Source: Phycisphaerales bacterium (GTDB lineage Bacteria; Planctomycetota; Phycisphaerae; UBA1845; UTPLA1). Taken from it: a stretch of 64,000 nucleotides of DNA. The notes beneath the pieces were generated by a model. The model saw only the letters and a program-made list of their open reading frames with translations, was not told the DNA's origin and searched no databases. Below are positions 26,798-34,657 of the stretch, in pieces. The position numbers and the translations under genes are program-made. The stretch lies in assembly GCA_020639075.1 (NCBI GenBank), contig JACKHI010000002.1:620001-684000 (forward strand), written 5' to 3'. Position 1 is the stretch's first letter, and each line of letters begins with the position of its first letter.

Positions 26798-27388
26798 ATG
26801 ACTCCCCGAAAACGTCTCACCGACATTTTACACGGAACCGACCGGGAACGCATCGCGACTGCATTCGACCGCACCGACGCGGCGCAAGACTTCGAACCGT
26901 TGCCGGGCGGTGAATACGAGACGCATGTCGTCGGTCTAGACCCCTTCGAGAGCCGTACCGGCACGCCGGGCGTCAAGCTGACATTTCGCGTCGTCGATGG
27001 GCAACACGCCGGGCGGCTGTTCTGGTCGGACTTGTGGCTGACCGAAGCGGCGATGCCAATGACGAAACGCGACCTTGCGAAACTCGGCATCACGACGCTG
27101 GATCAACTCGAAGGCGATCTGCCGCCGGGCATCCGCTGCCGATGCAAAGTCGCGCTGCGGACCGATGACGACGGCGTCACGTTCAATCGGTTGCGGCGGT
27201 TTGACGTCGTCGGCATTGACACGCCCCAGGCCGATCCGTTCGCACCGACCGACGACGTCGGCCCGGATACTGACGCCGACGCATCGGACCCGACATCATT
27301 CGACGTCGCGAAACTTGAAGCCGAGCTGAAAGCGGAGAGCGAATCGGCGTCAGTTCACGACGGCGATCGCGAAGGGGCGGCGGCATGA
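26798..27388 (+). CDS. DUF669-like protein
   Basis: 196 aa. ATG at 26798; a TTG at 26792 overlaps the previous stop and is the alternative. The segment ~35-125 (FEPLPGGEYETHVVGLDPFESRTGTPGVKLTFRVVDGQHAGRLFWSDLWLTEAAMPMTKRDLAKLGI) has the beta-barrel pattern and the LPGGEY...K/R-x-L-x-x-LGI features of DUF669, a phage protein often encoded next to primase, helicase or recombination genes and thought to be an ssDNA-binding-like factor. The C-terminal ~55 residues are acidic, as in SSB-type tails. Its place before the primase and helicase supports a replication role. Confidence 0.72.
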   Translation: MTPRKRLTDILHGTDRERIATAFDRTDAAQDFEPLPGGEYETHVVGLDPFESRTGTPGVKLTFRVVDGQHAGRLFWSDLWLTEAAMPMTKRDLAKLGITTLDQLEGDLPPGIRCRCKVALRTDDDGVTFNRLRRFDVVGIDTPQADPFAPTDDVGPDTDADASDPTSFDVAKLEAELKAESESASVHDGDREGAAA

Positions 27389-28359
27389 CGACGACGACGA
27401 ACGCGATGCCGTATGGCTTTCGCGTCGTCGGGAATGCGACCGAAGCGCGGCGGCTCACAAATTGGGCCGCCGCCTTCGAGGCGCATGCCGCTTGCGACGA
27501 TCGCGCAGAGCTGGACCGGCAATCATTCTTGAGTATCTACCGATTCGGCGATGACTTCCGCGAACACCTGAAGCGCTTCGATTCCCCGAAGGGCTATCGC
27601 GGATCGTGTTTCGCCGATTGGATCTGGATCGACATCGACCGCGAAGGCGACCTGCGGCGGGCGCTGGACGATACGCGGCGGCTGGTCGTCGGCATTGCCG
27701 AACGCTACGGCATCGACACTGACGCCTTGCTGACGTTTTTCAGCGGCGGCAAGGGCTATCACGTCGGCATCCCGTCGGCGCTGTGGACGCCAGAGCCTTC
27801 GGATCGGCATTCGGAAACGTGCAAGCGCTTCGCAGTCTCACTGGCCGAACGGCTCGGCATCGAAATCGACCGGACCGTATTCGATCGGCAAAGGCTATTC
27901 AGAGCACCGAATTCGCGGCATCCGAAAACCAGTCTGCACAAGCGGCGGCTGTCGGCGGATGAACTGCTGCACCTGTCGCCCGATGCGATTCGACAGCTCG
28001 CCGAAGCGCCGGACGCGTTTGAGATTCCGACGCGGGCGGCTCGAAGCGAACAGGCTGCCGCCGACTGGCGCGACGCAGCCGAAACGATTGAACGCGCACG
28101 CACCGCGAAATCCGAACGGCGACGCCAGGGCGCGACGTTGAATCGCAATACGCTCGATTTCATCCGCGATGGGGCGACGCCGGGCGAGCGGCATGCGCGA
28201 CTTTTCAGCGCGGCCGCGAATTTGGCCGAATTCGATTGCACGCCGGAGCTGGCGCATGCCTTGCTGACGGAATCGGGGCTGGATTGCGGCCTGTCGCCGT
28301 CGGATGTACGGCGGCAGATTGACTGCGGTCTGAATTACGACGGGGGCAACGAACAATGA
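27385..28359 (+). CDS. archaeo-eukaryotic-type primase (AEP)-like protein
   Basis: 324 aa, start overlaps the previous gene by 4 nt. AEP catalytic motifs are visible in order: motif I WIWIDIDRE with Asp83 and Asp85, motif II FFSGGKGYHVGIP (Ser120 to His126), and motif III around Asp162 in EIDRTVFDRQRLFRAPNSRH. These bind divalent metal and nucleotide for primer synthesis. The C-terminal ~110 residues (TLNRNTLDFIRDGATPGERHARLFSAAANLAEF...) resemble the helical PriCT-like domain found after mobile-element primases. It should prime replication of the excised element. It overlaps the downstream helicase gene, giving a coupled primase-helicase module. No zinc-finger or polymerase domain is attached. 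Confidence 0.85.
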   Translation: MTTTTNAMPYGFRVVGNATEARRLTNWAAAFEAHAACDDRAELDRQSFLSIYRFGDDFREHLKRFDSPKGYRGSCFADWIWIDIDREGDLRRALDDTRRLVVGIAERYGIDTDALLTFFSGGKGYHVGIPSALWTPEPSDRHSETCKRFAVSLAERLGIEIDRTVFDRQRLFRAPNSRHPKTSLHKRRLSADELLHLSPDAIRQLAEAPDAFEIPTRAARSEQAAADWRDAAETIERARTAKSERRRQGATLNRNTLDFIRDGATPGERHARLFSAAANLAEFDCTPELAHALLTESGLDCGLSPSDVRRQIDCGLNYDGGNEQ

Positions 28360-29321
28360 CAGCGGCGAAATATCAGACCGCAGTCGATGCCTTCGACGAC
28401 TGGCGCGAAAACGTTCTGACGGGCACGCCGCCGGCGCTGTATCCAATCGGGCCGAGCGAGCTGTCGCGGATCGAAGTCGGGCCGGGGCTGGTGACATTAT
28501 TCGGCGGCGCGCCGGGGGCAGGCAAGACGGCAGCAACGATGCAATTCGTCGTCGATGCGTTGCGACTGACGCCGACATTGCGGGCCGTTGTCTGCAACGT
28601 CGAAATGCCGCCGGGCATTCTACTCGACCGGCAGCTCGCACGACTGAGCGGCGTTGACCTGACGGCGATCCGCTATCGGCAGCTCGGGGCGGATCATGCC
28701 GAACGCATCGACGCCGGGTTGCATACGCTCGAATCGTTCGCGGATCGGCTGGCATTCGTCAGACCACCATTCGACCTGTCGAACGTCGCCGCCACGGCGG
28801 ACGCCTTCGACGCGGGTTTGATTCTGCTCGACTACATTCAACGAATCGCCCCACCGGGCAAGCACGACGCGCACCGTTCATCCGTCAATGAGACGATGGA
28901 CTACATCCGCCAATTCGCCGACGCGGGCACGGCGGTTATCGTCGTCGCGGCCGTCGGGCGCACGAAGGATGCGAAGGGCCGCAGCTCATACGCGGGCGAC
29001 GGTTTGTCGCTGGCATCATTCCGCGAATCGTCGGAATTGGAATACGGCGCGGATGATGCCTTTATTTTGACGCCAGACGATGACGACGCCGGGCGCGTCA
29101 CTCTTCGGCACCTGAAATCGAGGCACGGCGAATGCCGGGACATCGGTCTGCAGTTCGACAAGTCTCTGCAACGCTTCGAGCCGTACACCGCAAAGCCGAC
29201 AAAATTAGGCGCGCAAAAAAAGGCGGGAACTTTCGCACGGAAGCGTGTCGCACGGTCGGCGCTGGCGGCGTTGTGGAACCGAACCGACGCCGCTGCGGAT
29301 GATGACGAGGGCGATGCATGA
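28356..29321 (+). CDS. DnaB/RecA-fold replicative helicase-like ATPase
   Basis: 321 aa, 4-nt overlap with the primase gene. Walker A GGAPGAGKT at ~50-58; Walker B LILLDYIQRI with Asp159; a DnaB-like sensor segment (GTAVIVVAAVGRTKD) and RESSELEYGADDAFIL, typical of the DnaB C-terminal ATPase. There is no DnaB N-terminal domain, so it is a minimal form like phage and mobile-element helicases. The basic C-terminus (KKAGTFARKRVARSALAAL) may bind DNA or a partner. With the primase it would unwind and prime the element's origin. Confidence 0.85.
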   Translation: MTAAKYQTAVDAFDDWRENVLTGTPPALYPIGPSELSRIEVGPGLVTLFGGAPGAGKTAATMQFVVDALRLTPTLRAVVCNVEMPPGILLDRQLARLSGVDLTAIRYRQLGADHAERIDAGLHTLESFADRLAFVRPPFDLSNVAATADAFDAGLILLDYIQRIAPPGKHDAHRSSVNETMDYIRQFADAGTAVIVVAAVGRTKDAKGRSSYAGDGLSLASFRESSELEYGADDAFILTPDDDDAGRVTLRHLKSRHGECRDIGLQFDKSLQRFEPYTAKPTKLGAQKKAGTFARKRVARSALAALWNRTDAAADDDEGDA

Positions 29322-29728
29322 CGGATCGCGGCATCATCGAGGTCGGCGCAGAGCTGCCGCCGTTGAAATCGCCTCGGCGCTCCACCAGTCGAGGCGCGAA
29401 CGGTCGCGACGTTCCGGGCAGCTCGAAGCCGAAGCGGCGGCGGGCGACGGCGGATCGATTCGCGACGCTCAATGCGTTTGTCGATCTGTCGTTACGCGGT
29501 CTGAGACGGCCTGAAATCGCGATCTGGCTGATTTTGTACCGTGACACACGCAACGGAACGGCTCGCACGGGGCAAGCGGATATTGCACGACGGGCAGGCG
29601 TATCGGTGCGAACGGTCCGCCGGGCCATCGGGCGGCTCGATGCGGCAGGGCTGTTGCGGCTTGTGAAACGCGGCGGACCGAACGTAGGGCCATCGATTTA
29701 CGAAGTCGGCGGCGGCTCGACAGTGTGA
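29318..29728 (+). CDS. winged helix-turn-helix protein, replication operon
   Basis: 136 aa, 4-nt overlap with the helicase gene. Basic N-terminus (SSKPKRRRATADRF), then a winged helix at ~55-125 with LNAFVDLSLRGLRRPEIAIWLILYRDTRNGTARTGQADIARRAGVSVRTVRRAIGRLDAAGLL, ending in a wing (VKRGGPNVGPSIYEV). This pattern resembles replication-initiator or phage regulator proteins (helix-turn-helix of the DnaD/RepA N-terminal type). It may bind the origin or control the operon. Confidence 0.75.
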   Translation: MTDRGIIEVGAELPPLKSPRRSTSRGANGRDVPGSSKPKRRRATADRFATLNAFVDLSLRGLRRPEIAIWLILYRDTRNGTARTGQADIARRAGVSVRTVRRAIGRLDAAGLLRLVKRGGPNVGPSIYEVGGGSTV

Positions 29729-29862
29729 ACGCTGGCGGACAGAACTGTGACCGGTGATACCGGTCAGAATGGCGCGCATCCTACGGACGGGTATGTGTCC
29801 GCCATCCCATAAGGGACCATAAGCGCGTCGCTGCGCCTAGCGGCAGGCGACGCTGAGAAAGT

Positions 29863-29878
29863 GATTGCAATTGCAATC
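29863..29878. promoter_or_regulatory. perfect 16-bp palindrome, candidate operator
   Basis: GATTGCAATTGCAATC is perfectly self-complementary and lies 22 bp before the start of the Cro-like regulator gene, in an otherwise AT-richer gap of 172 bp. It is a likely dimer-binding operator for autoregulation. Confidence 0.6.
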
Positions 29879-29900
29879 GACAGGATGTAAGGTTTGTTAC

Positions 29901-30113
29901 ATGGCTGGCAAGAGTAATCGAAATCCGACGATGACCGAGCTGCTGCGGCAGGCTCTTCGCGATTGTGAATCGTTGAATGCCGTCGAAAAGGCGACGGGCG
30001 TCAAACGTCAAACACTGGCGAAGTTCATGCGCGGGGAGCAGACGATTCGGTTGGATAGTGCGGATTTACTAGCGGCTCACTTCCATGTTCAGTCGGGCCA
30101 TTCGGTAACTTAG
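29901..30113 (+). CDS. small Cro/CI-like helix-turn-helix regulator
   Basis: 70 aa from the ATG at 29901. The core (TELLRQALRDCESLNAVEKATGVKRQTLAKFMRGEQTIRLDSADLLAAHF) is a complete lambda-repressor-like HTH in which helix 3 is VKRQTLAKFMRG. A weak ribosome binding site; a longer start 36 nt upstream would place the palindrome inside the gene, so the shorter form is preferred. It likely binds the palindrome just upstream and represses its own or the operon's transcription. Confidence 0.72.
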   Translation: MAGKSNRNPTMTELLRQALRDCESLNAVEKATGVKRQTLAKFMRGEQTIRLDSADLLAAHFHVQSGHSVT

Positions 30114-30134
30114 CGTGGCGCAAGGGAATCAAAC

Positions 30135-30872
30135 GTGAGAATCAGAACATCCAAGGTTGCGGTCGTTGCATTATTCTTGGGTCTGGGCTGTGGCGACAAG
30201 GCCTCAAGGGTCTCTGACCGCCCACCGAACGTTCCACGGGGTTCGATTTGGCGACAAGTTCAGTTCATTTCAGAACCGCCGGGGGCCCGGATTGAGGTCA
30301 ATGGAAACTATGTCGGTACAGCGCCAATCGTAGCACCTGTTTGGGTCACTGGATCAGGCCAGGCCGCGCTTACAATTCGAGCCTATCCGGCAGACCCGAA
30401 TGGTTTTCCTGATTACAAGGTAATTATGGTGCCACCAATACCGGAGCGAGTTTATTTCGACCTGAGGGCTCGAACTGCTGCAGCACCGACTCCGCAACAG
30501 AATCGAACGACAATTCGCCCTAATGTCCGGCCAACGAATCCGAGTACAAGCGCACCGCCTCAGCACTATGTGCCGCCTCAGCGGAACATTCAACAGCAAA
30601 CGCCGACGCGCCAAATACCCGAACAACAGATCGCCCGTGACGTTTCGACCGGCCATTGGATTCAGGAAGTTGCTGGCGACGGAGCGATTGTCAAACTCGA
30701 CGACGGATCGATTTGGGAAGTCGATACAGTGGATAGGATCGACACAAGTCTCTGGCTCGCCACGGAAGAGATCATACTCTTTCGGATTGTGTTCAACGGC
30801 GTTGAGTTGTACGAAATGATGAACACTGATTCTGGTGACAACAACCGAATAGCTGTGCAACGTCTCAAATAA
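30135..30872 (+). CDS. PEGA-domain lipoprotein, probable cargo
   Basis: 245 aa. Lipoprotein signal with lipobox GLGCG (Cys ~19). A PEGA-type beta domain at ~38-110 (WRQVQFISEPPGARIEVNGNYVGTAPIV...). A disordered Pro/Gln/Thr-rich middle (AAPTPQQNRTT...QQQTPTRQIPEQQ) leads to a C-terminal beta domain (GDGAIVKLDDGSIWEVDTVDRIDTSLWLATEEIIL). AT-richer than the replication operon. It would be anchored to a membrane. Its position between the regulator and integrase suggests cargo, for example surface alteration or superinfection exclusion. That role is speculative. Confidence 0.68.
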   Translation: MRIRTSKVAVVALFLGLGCGDKASRVSDRPPNVPRGSIWRQVQFISEPPGARIEVNGNYVGTAPIVAPVWVTGSGQAALTIRAYPADPNGFPDYKVIMVPPIPERVYFDLRARTAAAPTPQQNRTTIRPNVRPTNPSTSAPPQHYVPPQRNIQQQTPTRQIPEQQIARDVSTGHWIQEVAGDGAIVKLDDGSIWEVDTVDRIDTSLWLATEEIILFRIVFNGVELYEMMNTDSGDNNRIAVQRLK

Positions 30873-30894
30873 TGCAGAGACATGGGGCGACCTG

Positions 30895-32646
30895 ATGGGC
30901 ACCATCTACCGACGCAACATCCTGAAACCAATTCCCGCAGGCGCGGAGCTGTTCACGAAGCGCGGCAAGCGCTTCGCACGTTGGACCGATCGACGCGGCA
31001 AGACGCGAACCACCGAGATTCACGTCACGCAGGACGGCGGCGAGCGGATCATCATTCGTTCGAAGTACCTTGCGAAGTATCGCGACGGCGAGAACATCGT
31101 GCGCGAAGTCGCGACGGGATGCGACGACGAAACAGCGGCTCGGGGCGTACTCGGTGAGCTGGAGCGCCGCGCCGAGCTGGTGCGGGCGAAGGTACTGACG
31201 GCTGCTGAGAATGCCGTTTCCGATCATGCCGACCGCAAGCTGTCGGAACACTTCGACGCCTATATGACGACACTCGAAGCTGACGGCACGACTCCGCGCC
31301 ATCGTCGCAATGTCCGCGACGCGCTGGACCGAATCGCCGCCGATTGCGGATTCGCGACGCTGGTCGATATCACTCGGGACGCCTTCGAGAAATGGCTAAA
31401 CGAGCGGGCGCGGGAAGATATGGCAGCTCGGACCCGAAACATCCACCGATCCGCCATCGTCGCATTCTGCAATTGGTGCATCGTGACGCGACGCCTTGCC
31501 GTCAATCCCGTCGCCGCGATCCGCCGGGCAAATGAGGATGCGGACAAGCGGCACCAACGGCGGGCACTGTCGGAAGCCGAGCTGTCACGCCTGATCGACG
31601 CAGCGCGGCGGCGACCTCTGGCAGAGCTGGGCCGCGAAACGGAAAAGGTCGAACCGAATCCCGAAAAGCCGAAGCGGGCGAATTGGAAATGGGCAAAGCT
31701 GACGCCGAAAACGCTGGACGCCGCCGAAGCGAAGGCGCGAAAGCAGCTCGCCGACAAGCCGAAGCGAATCGTTGAGCTGGAAGCTATCGGGAATCTGCGG
31801 GCACTGATCTACAAAACGCTGGCGCTCACGGGGTTGCGGCTCGGCGAGCTGACATCAATCACGGTCGGTCAGGTTCACTTCGACGAACCGACGCCGTTCA
31901 TCGAGCTGCACGCCGCCGACGAAAAGGCGCGCCGAGGGGCCGAGATTCCGCTACACCGCGACCTTGCCGCCGACTTGCGAGAATGGAAGGGCGCGAAGCT
32001 GGAACAGCTCAGGGACGATTGTAGGCGACGGATCGGGCCGGACGGGGCGGCGACGCTTCCGATGCGGCTCCCACCAGATACGCCGCTGTTCGACATACCG
32101 TCGGGGTTGTCGCGGATATTCAATCACGACATCGACACGGCAGGGATTGCCAAGCGCGACGAACGCGGGCGCGTCGTCGATGTCCACGCACTAAGGCACA
32201 CGTTCGGGACGCTGCTGAGCAAAGGCGGGACAGCTCCCCGCACGGCGCAGGCCGCGATGCGTCACGGTTCAATCGACCTGACGATGAACCACTACACCGA
32301 CCCGAAGCTGTTGGACGTCGCGGGCGCAATCGACTCGCTGCCGGAGCTGCCGTTGCGAACGTCGCCGCATCGCGAATCGCAACGGGCGACGGGAACGCTC
32401 GGCGACGCGGACGCGACCGACGACGGGCCGCGACCGTTTCCACCTCTGTTTCCACCAGCTAGCGGCAATTCGTGCATATCGGCGTCAAACGCTGACAAGC
32501 CGTCGGCAATCGAGGATGACAGGGGGGCGAACGTAAAGGGGAGAATTGACAGAAGTTTGCGGCGTGCTGACAACGACTGTCAAAAAGCGGGCGACGCGAC
32601 TCGAACGCGCAACATTCAGCTTGGAAGGCTGATGCTCTACCATTGA
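30895..32646 (+). CDS. tyrosine recombinase/integrase
   Basis: 583 aa, longer than the usual ~400. The N-terminal arm-binding part and the SAM-like core-binding domain (~115-210, KLSEHFDAYMTTLEADGTTPRHRRNV) precede the catalytic domain. Catalytic residues: Arg315 (TGLRLGE), His431 and Arg434 (HALRHTFGTL), His457 (MRHGS) and nucleophile Tyr467 (MNHYTD). After ~485 comes an extended low-complexity tail, whose last ~15 residues (KAGDATRTRNIQLGRLMLYH) are encoded by attR and the antisense of tRNA-Gly, with the stop inside the tRNA. It should integrate and excise the element at tRNA-Gly. Confidence 0.93.
   Translation: MGTIYRRNILKPIPAGAELFTKRGKRFARWTDRRGKTRTTEIHVTQDGGERIIIRSKYLAKYRDGENIVREVATGCDDETAARGVLGELERRAELVRAKVLTAAENAVSDHADRKLSEHFDAYMTTLEADGTTPRHRRNVRDALDRIAADCGFATLVDITRDAFEKWLNERAREDMAARTRNIHRSAIVAFCNWCIVTRRLAVNPVAAIRRANEDADKRHQRRALSEAELSRLIDAARRRPLAELGRETEKVEPNPEKPKRANWKWAKLTPKTLDAAEAKARKQLADKPKRIVELEAIGNLRALIYKTLALTGLRLGELTSITVGQVHFDEPTPFIELHAADEKARRGAEIPLHRDLAADLREWKGAKLEQLRDDCRRRIGPDGAATLPMRLPPDTPLFDIPSGLSRIFNHDIDTAGIAKRDERGRVVDVHALRHTFGTLLSKGGTAPRTAQAAMRHGSIDLTMNHYTDPKLLDVAGAIDSLPELPLRTSPHRESQRATGTLGDADATDDGPRPFPPLFPPASGNSCISASNADKPSAIEDDRGANVKGRIDRSLRRADNDCQKAGDATRTRNIQLGRLMLYH
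32436..32455. repeat. paired GTTTCCAC direct repeats near attR
   Basis: GTTTCCAC at 32436 and 32448, 12 bp apart, within the 3' part of the integrase gene and 129 bp before the att core. The pair mirrors that at 23125-23144 in sequence, spacing and orientation. Confidence 0.45.
32584..32631. repeat. attR: 48-bp direct repeat in intact tRNA-Gly
   Basis: Identical to 23020-23067. It overlaps the 3' half of tRNA-Gly and the end of the integrase gene. Integration keeps the tRNA whole, because the core supplies the 3' half. Confidence 0.93.
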
Positions 32647-32657
32647 GCTACGCCCGC
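32586..32657 (-). tRNA. tRNA-Gly (anticodon UCC)
   Basis: Folds as a cloverleaf: acceptor GCGGGCG/CGCCCGC, D-arm GCTC...GAGC, anticodon stem TCAGC/GCTGA with loop CTTCCAA, T-arm GCGCG/CGCGT with TTCGAGT, and discriminator U. The CCA end is not encoded. The sequence 5' of it on the minus strand is chromosome; 3' of it is the integrated element. Confidence 0.96.
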
Positions 32658-32862
32658 GATGATTTCCCCGAATATTACCCGATCTGATGCGTCCGTCCAG
32701 AAGCATCGGATGCGGGGCGTCGTTCGGGGATTGCGCCGAGATTCCCCGAGCTGATTGGCGGTGGCTGACGGTTCAGCCGAGCAGCGGGGCGATATCGACG
32801 GGGACAACGCGGGGGTTTGGTCGGCGAGTCTTGAGTCTCGACGATCTGCGAATATCCGGCTA

Positions 32863-34338
32863 TTAACGCGGGGCATCGCGGTCGGCGCTCGCCGCTGCCC
32901 TTGCCATGGCCTGCTGCCAATATCGCCACGGCGCGAGCGGGGCCGACCAGCAGGCCTGAATGAGCTCCGCATTGGAGAGACGGACAGCGAATCGTTCGTC
33001 GGTCGGAAGCGCGAAGCTGCGCGCGGGCAGATCGTTTGCAAACGCGGCAAGCCCTTGCGACCACATCAGCGAATCGACCGACGTTTCCGGCGAGACGTCG
33101 GCGAGCACGCCGAACAACGTGTGCAATGCCTTTCGAAACAGCAGAGCACTGTCAGGGAATTGAACGCCCGCAATGGCTGCACGATCGAGCGTCCTCGTGA
33201 GCCACGAGATGCCCGCGGGCGATCCGACGCCGATCTCGGCAAGCGCTTCGCCCGCGACGGCTCGGACAACGCTTTCATCCGGCGTTCGAACGGCGAGTGA
33301 CGCCAGAGATCGCGCGAGCATCGGCCCATCCAACAACATCCCCGCGACGACGAGCTGCATCAGTGCGCCGCGTTGCGAATCGCTTAGCGTTCCGGCCAGG
33401 CTCCAGTCGATGAGACCGATCGCGTCGCCGTGCATTCGAAGCATGTTGCCGGCGTGCGGGTCGCCGTGCAGAAGCACGTCGGAATCCCGGGCGAACATGA
33501 CGTGTGCGAGCAAGCCTCCGCAGATTCGCTCGGCGAGTCGACTGCGGTCGGCTGCGCTCGTCGTGTTCAGATGCGTGATCTTCGTCCCGTCGAGGCGGGA
33601 CATCGCGGTCACTTCAGTCGTCGAGAATGGCAGAAGCGCGGGAATCGTGACGAAGGCATCCTCGGCGTATTGCCGAGCGGCCGCTGCAAGATGGACTTGC
33701 TCGCGCTGGAAGTCGATCTCGTTCAATAGGAGTTGTCGGACATCGTCGAACGTCTCGCGGCAGGCGAACGCCGGCAATCCGTATCGATCGCAGTTGCTCT
33801 CGACGAGGTTGGCGATTTCCGAGAGTACGTCGAGTTCCTCGGCGACGCGTTGACGAATGGCGGGCCGCGGAATCTTCAGGATGGCACGGTTTGGGGAGGA
33901 ATCGTCCGGCCGCTTCCACGTGATCGGCCAGGCAATCGCGACGCTGCCCTCGGCAAGGGCGTGCGGTTCGAGGTCGATGTCGAATTCGCGGATTGCGTCT
34001 CCGAGCGCTCGGTTGACAAAGGGCTCAATTTCACGGAGAGGCGTCTGCGAGGCGAGGACTTCGAGTTGCTGGAGTTCATTCCGAAGCTCCGGCGCGAGCC
34101 GTTTGTCGCGTGCGAGGATCTGTCCGAGCTTGTGCAGCGTCGGGCAGCATTGCAGGCAGGCGACAAGCCGCTGTTCCGCGCTGCTGCTCGCGGCGAGCTC
34201 CTGCTGCGCGTGGAGGATCCCGGCCTGACGATGGGGCGGCAGCCGATCCAGGAAATGATCAAACGTCTCCACGATCAACGGACGATAGGCGTCGAACGCG
34301 GGCGGTATGAACGACTCGATGGTCAGGACGGATCTCAT
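32863..34338 (-). CDS. ABC1/UbiB-family atypical kinase
   Basis: 491 aa. An N-terminal helical region holds the family's nucleotide-binding KxGQ motif (HKLGQILARD, ~88-97) and the substrate-like Leu/Glu helices. The kinase core shows AEGSVAIAW (atypical Ala-rich loop), LKIPRP with the ATP-binding Lys, the catalytic-loop equivalent LLHGDPHAGNM, and the metal-binding GLIDWSLAG. UbiB/ADCK proteins are ATPases/kinases that support quinone biosynthesis and lipid homeostasis. The C-terminus has no clear transmembrane pair. It is divergent from purD; no ubi gene is adjacent. Confidence 0.82.
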   Translation of the reverse strand: MRSVLTIESFIPPAFDAYRPLIVETFDHFLDRLPPHRQAGILHAQQELAASSSAEQRLVACLQCCPTLHKLGQILARDKRLAPELRNELQQLEVLASQTPLREIEPFVNRALGDAIREFDIDLEPHALAEGSVAIAWPITWKRPDDSSPNRAILKIPRPAIRQRVAEELDVLSEIANLVESNCDRYGLPAFACRETFDDVRQLLLNEIDFQREQVHLAAAARQYAEDAFVTIPALLPFSTTEVTAMSRLDGTKITHLNTTSAADRSRLAERICGGLLAHVMFARDSDVLLHGDPHAGNMLRMHGDAIGLIDWSLAGTLSDSQRGALMQLVVAGMLLDGPMLARSLASLAVRTPDESVVRAVAGEALAEIGVGSPAGISWLTRTLDRAAIAGVQFPDSALLFRKALHTLFGVLADVSPETSVDSLMWSQGLAAFANDLPARSFALPTDERFAVRLSNAELIQACWSAPLAPWRYWQQAMARAAASADRDAPR

Positions 34339-34657
34339 TTGCGGTCGGATGGCGCCTCTTGTGTCCAGGAATCCCGCGGCTCCCTCCCAAATTCTAGCAG
34401 CGATTACGACGCCTATCGATGCCGGGCGATTCTCGTGGCACGGGATGGCTGCACGCCTCGATTGACCAGACGCCGCGTGCTTGCAGATGCCGCGTGTTTT
34501 CAGCCGATTGAATCAGGACTAGAATCGCGCGACTGTGTGGATACGACGCGATGGGCGCGACGCGGCCAGGGCGTGGGCGGCCCGACGCCGCGAATCGATT
34601 GCACCCAATGCGGGTAACGCGATCGGTGGTTATTGACGACTTTGATAGGCAGAATTC
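34339..34657. other. divergent intergenic region upstream of purD
   Basis: 319 bp between the ABC1 kinase and purD, holding both promoters. No riboswitch-like fold or repeat stands out. Confidence 0.45.

Larger units (their letters stand above)
23020..32631. mobile_element. 9.6-kb integrative element at tRNA-Gly, phage-satellite (PICI)-like
   Basis: The borders are a perfect 48-bp direct repeat (23020-23067 and 32584-32631) matching the 3' half of tRNA-Gly(UCC). A tyrosine integrase gene adjoins the right border. Inside are a TerS-like protein, an AlpA/Xis-like protein, a DUF669-like protein, an AEP-type primase, a DnaB-like ATPase, two HTH regulators, hypothetical genes and a lipoprotein. 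Six genes from 26047 to 29728 overlap by 4 bp or nearly abut, forming one replication operon. No portal, capsid, protease, tail, large terminase, lysis, relaxase or type IV secretion gene is present. Size and content fit a phage-inducible chromosomal island better than a prophage or ICE, although TerS and induction are unproven. Confidence 0.85.

Noticed and set aside
23020..32631. Complete prophage or ICE
   Set aside because: No structural, lysis, relaxase or secretion genes, and too small for either.
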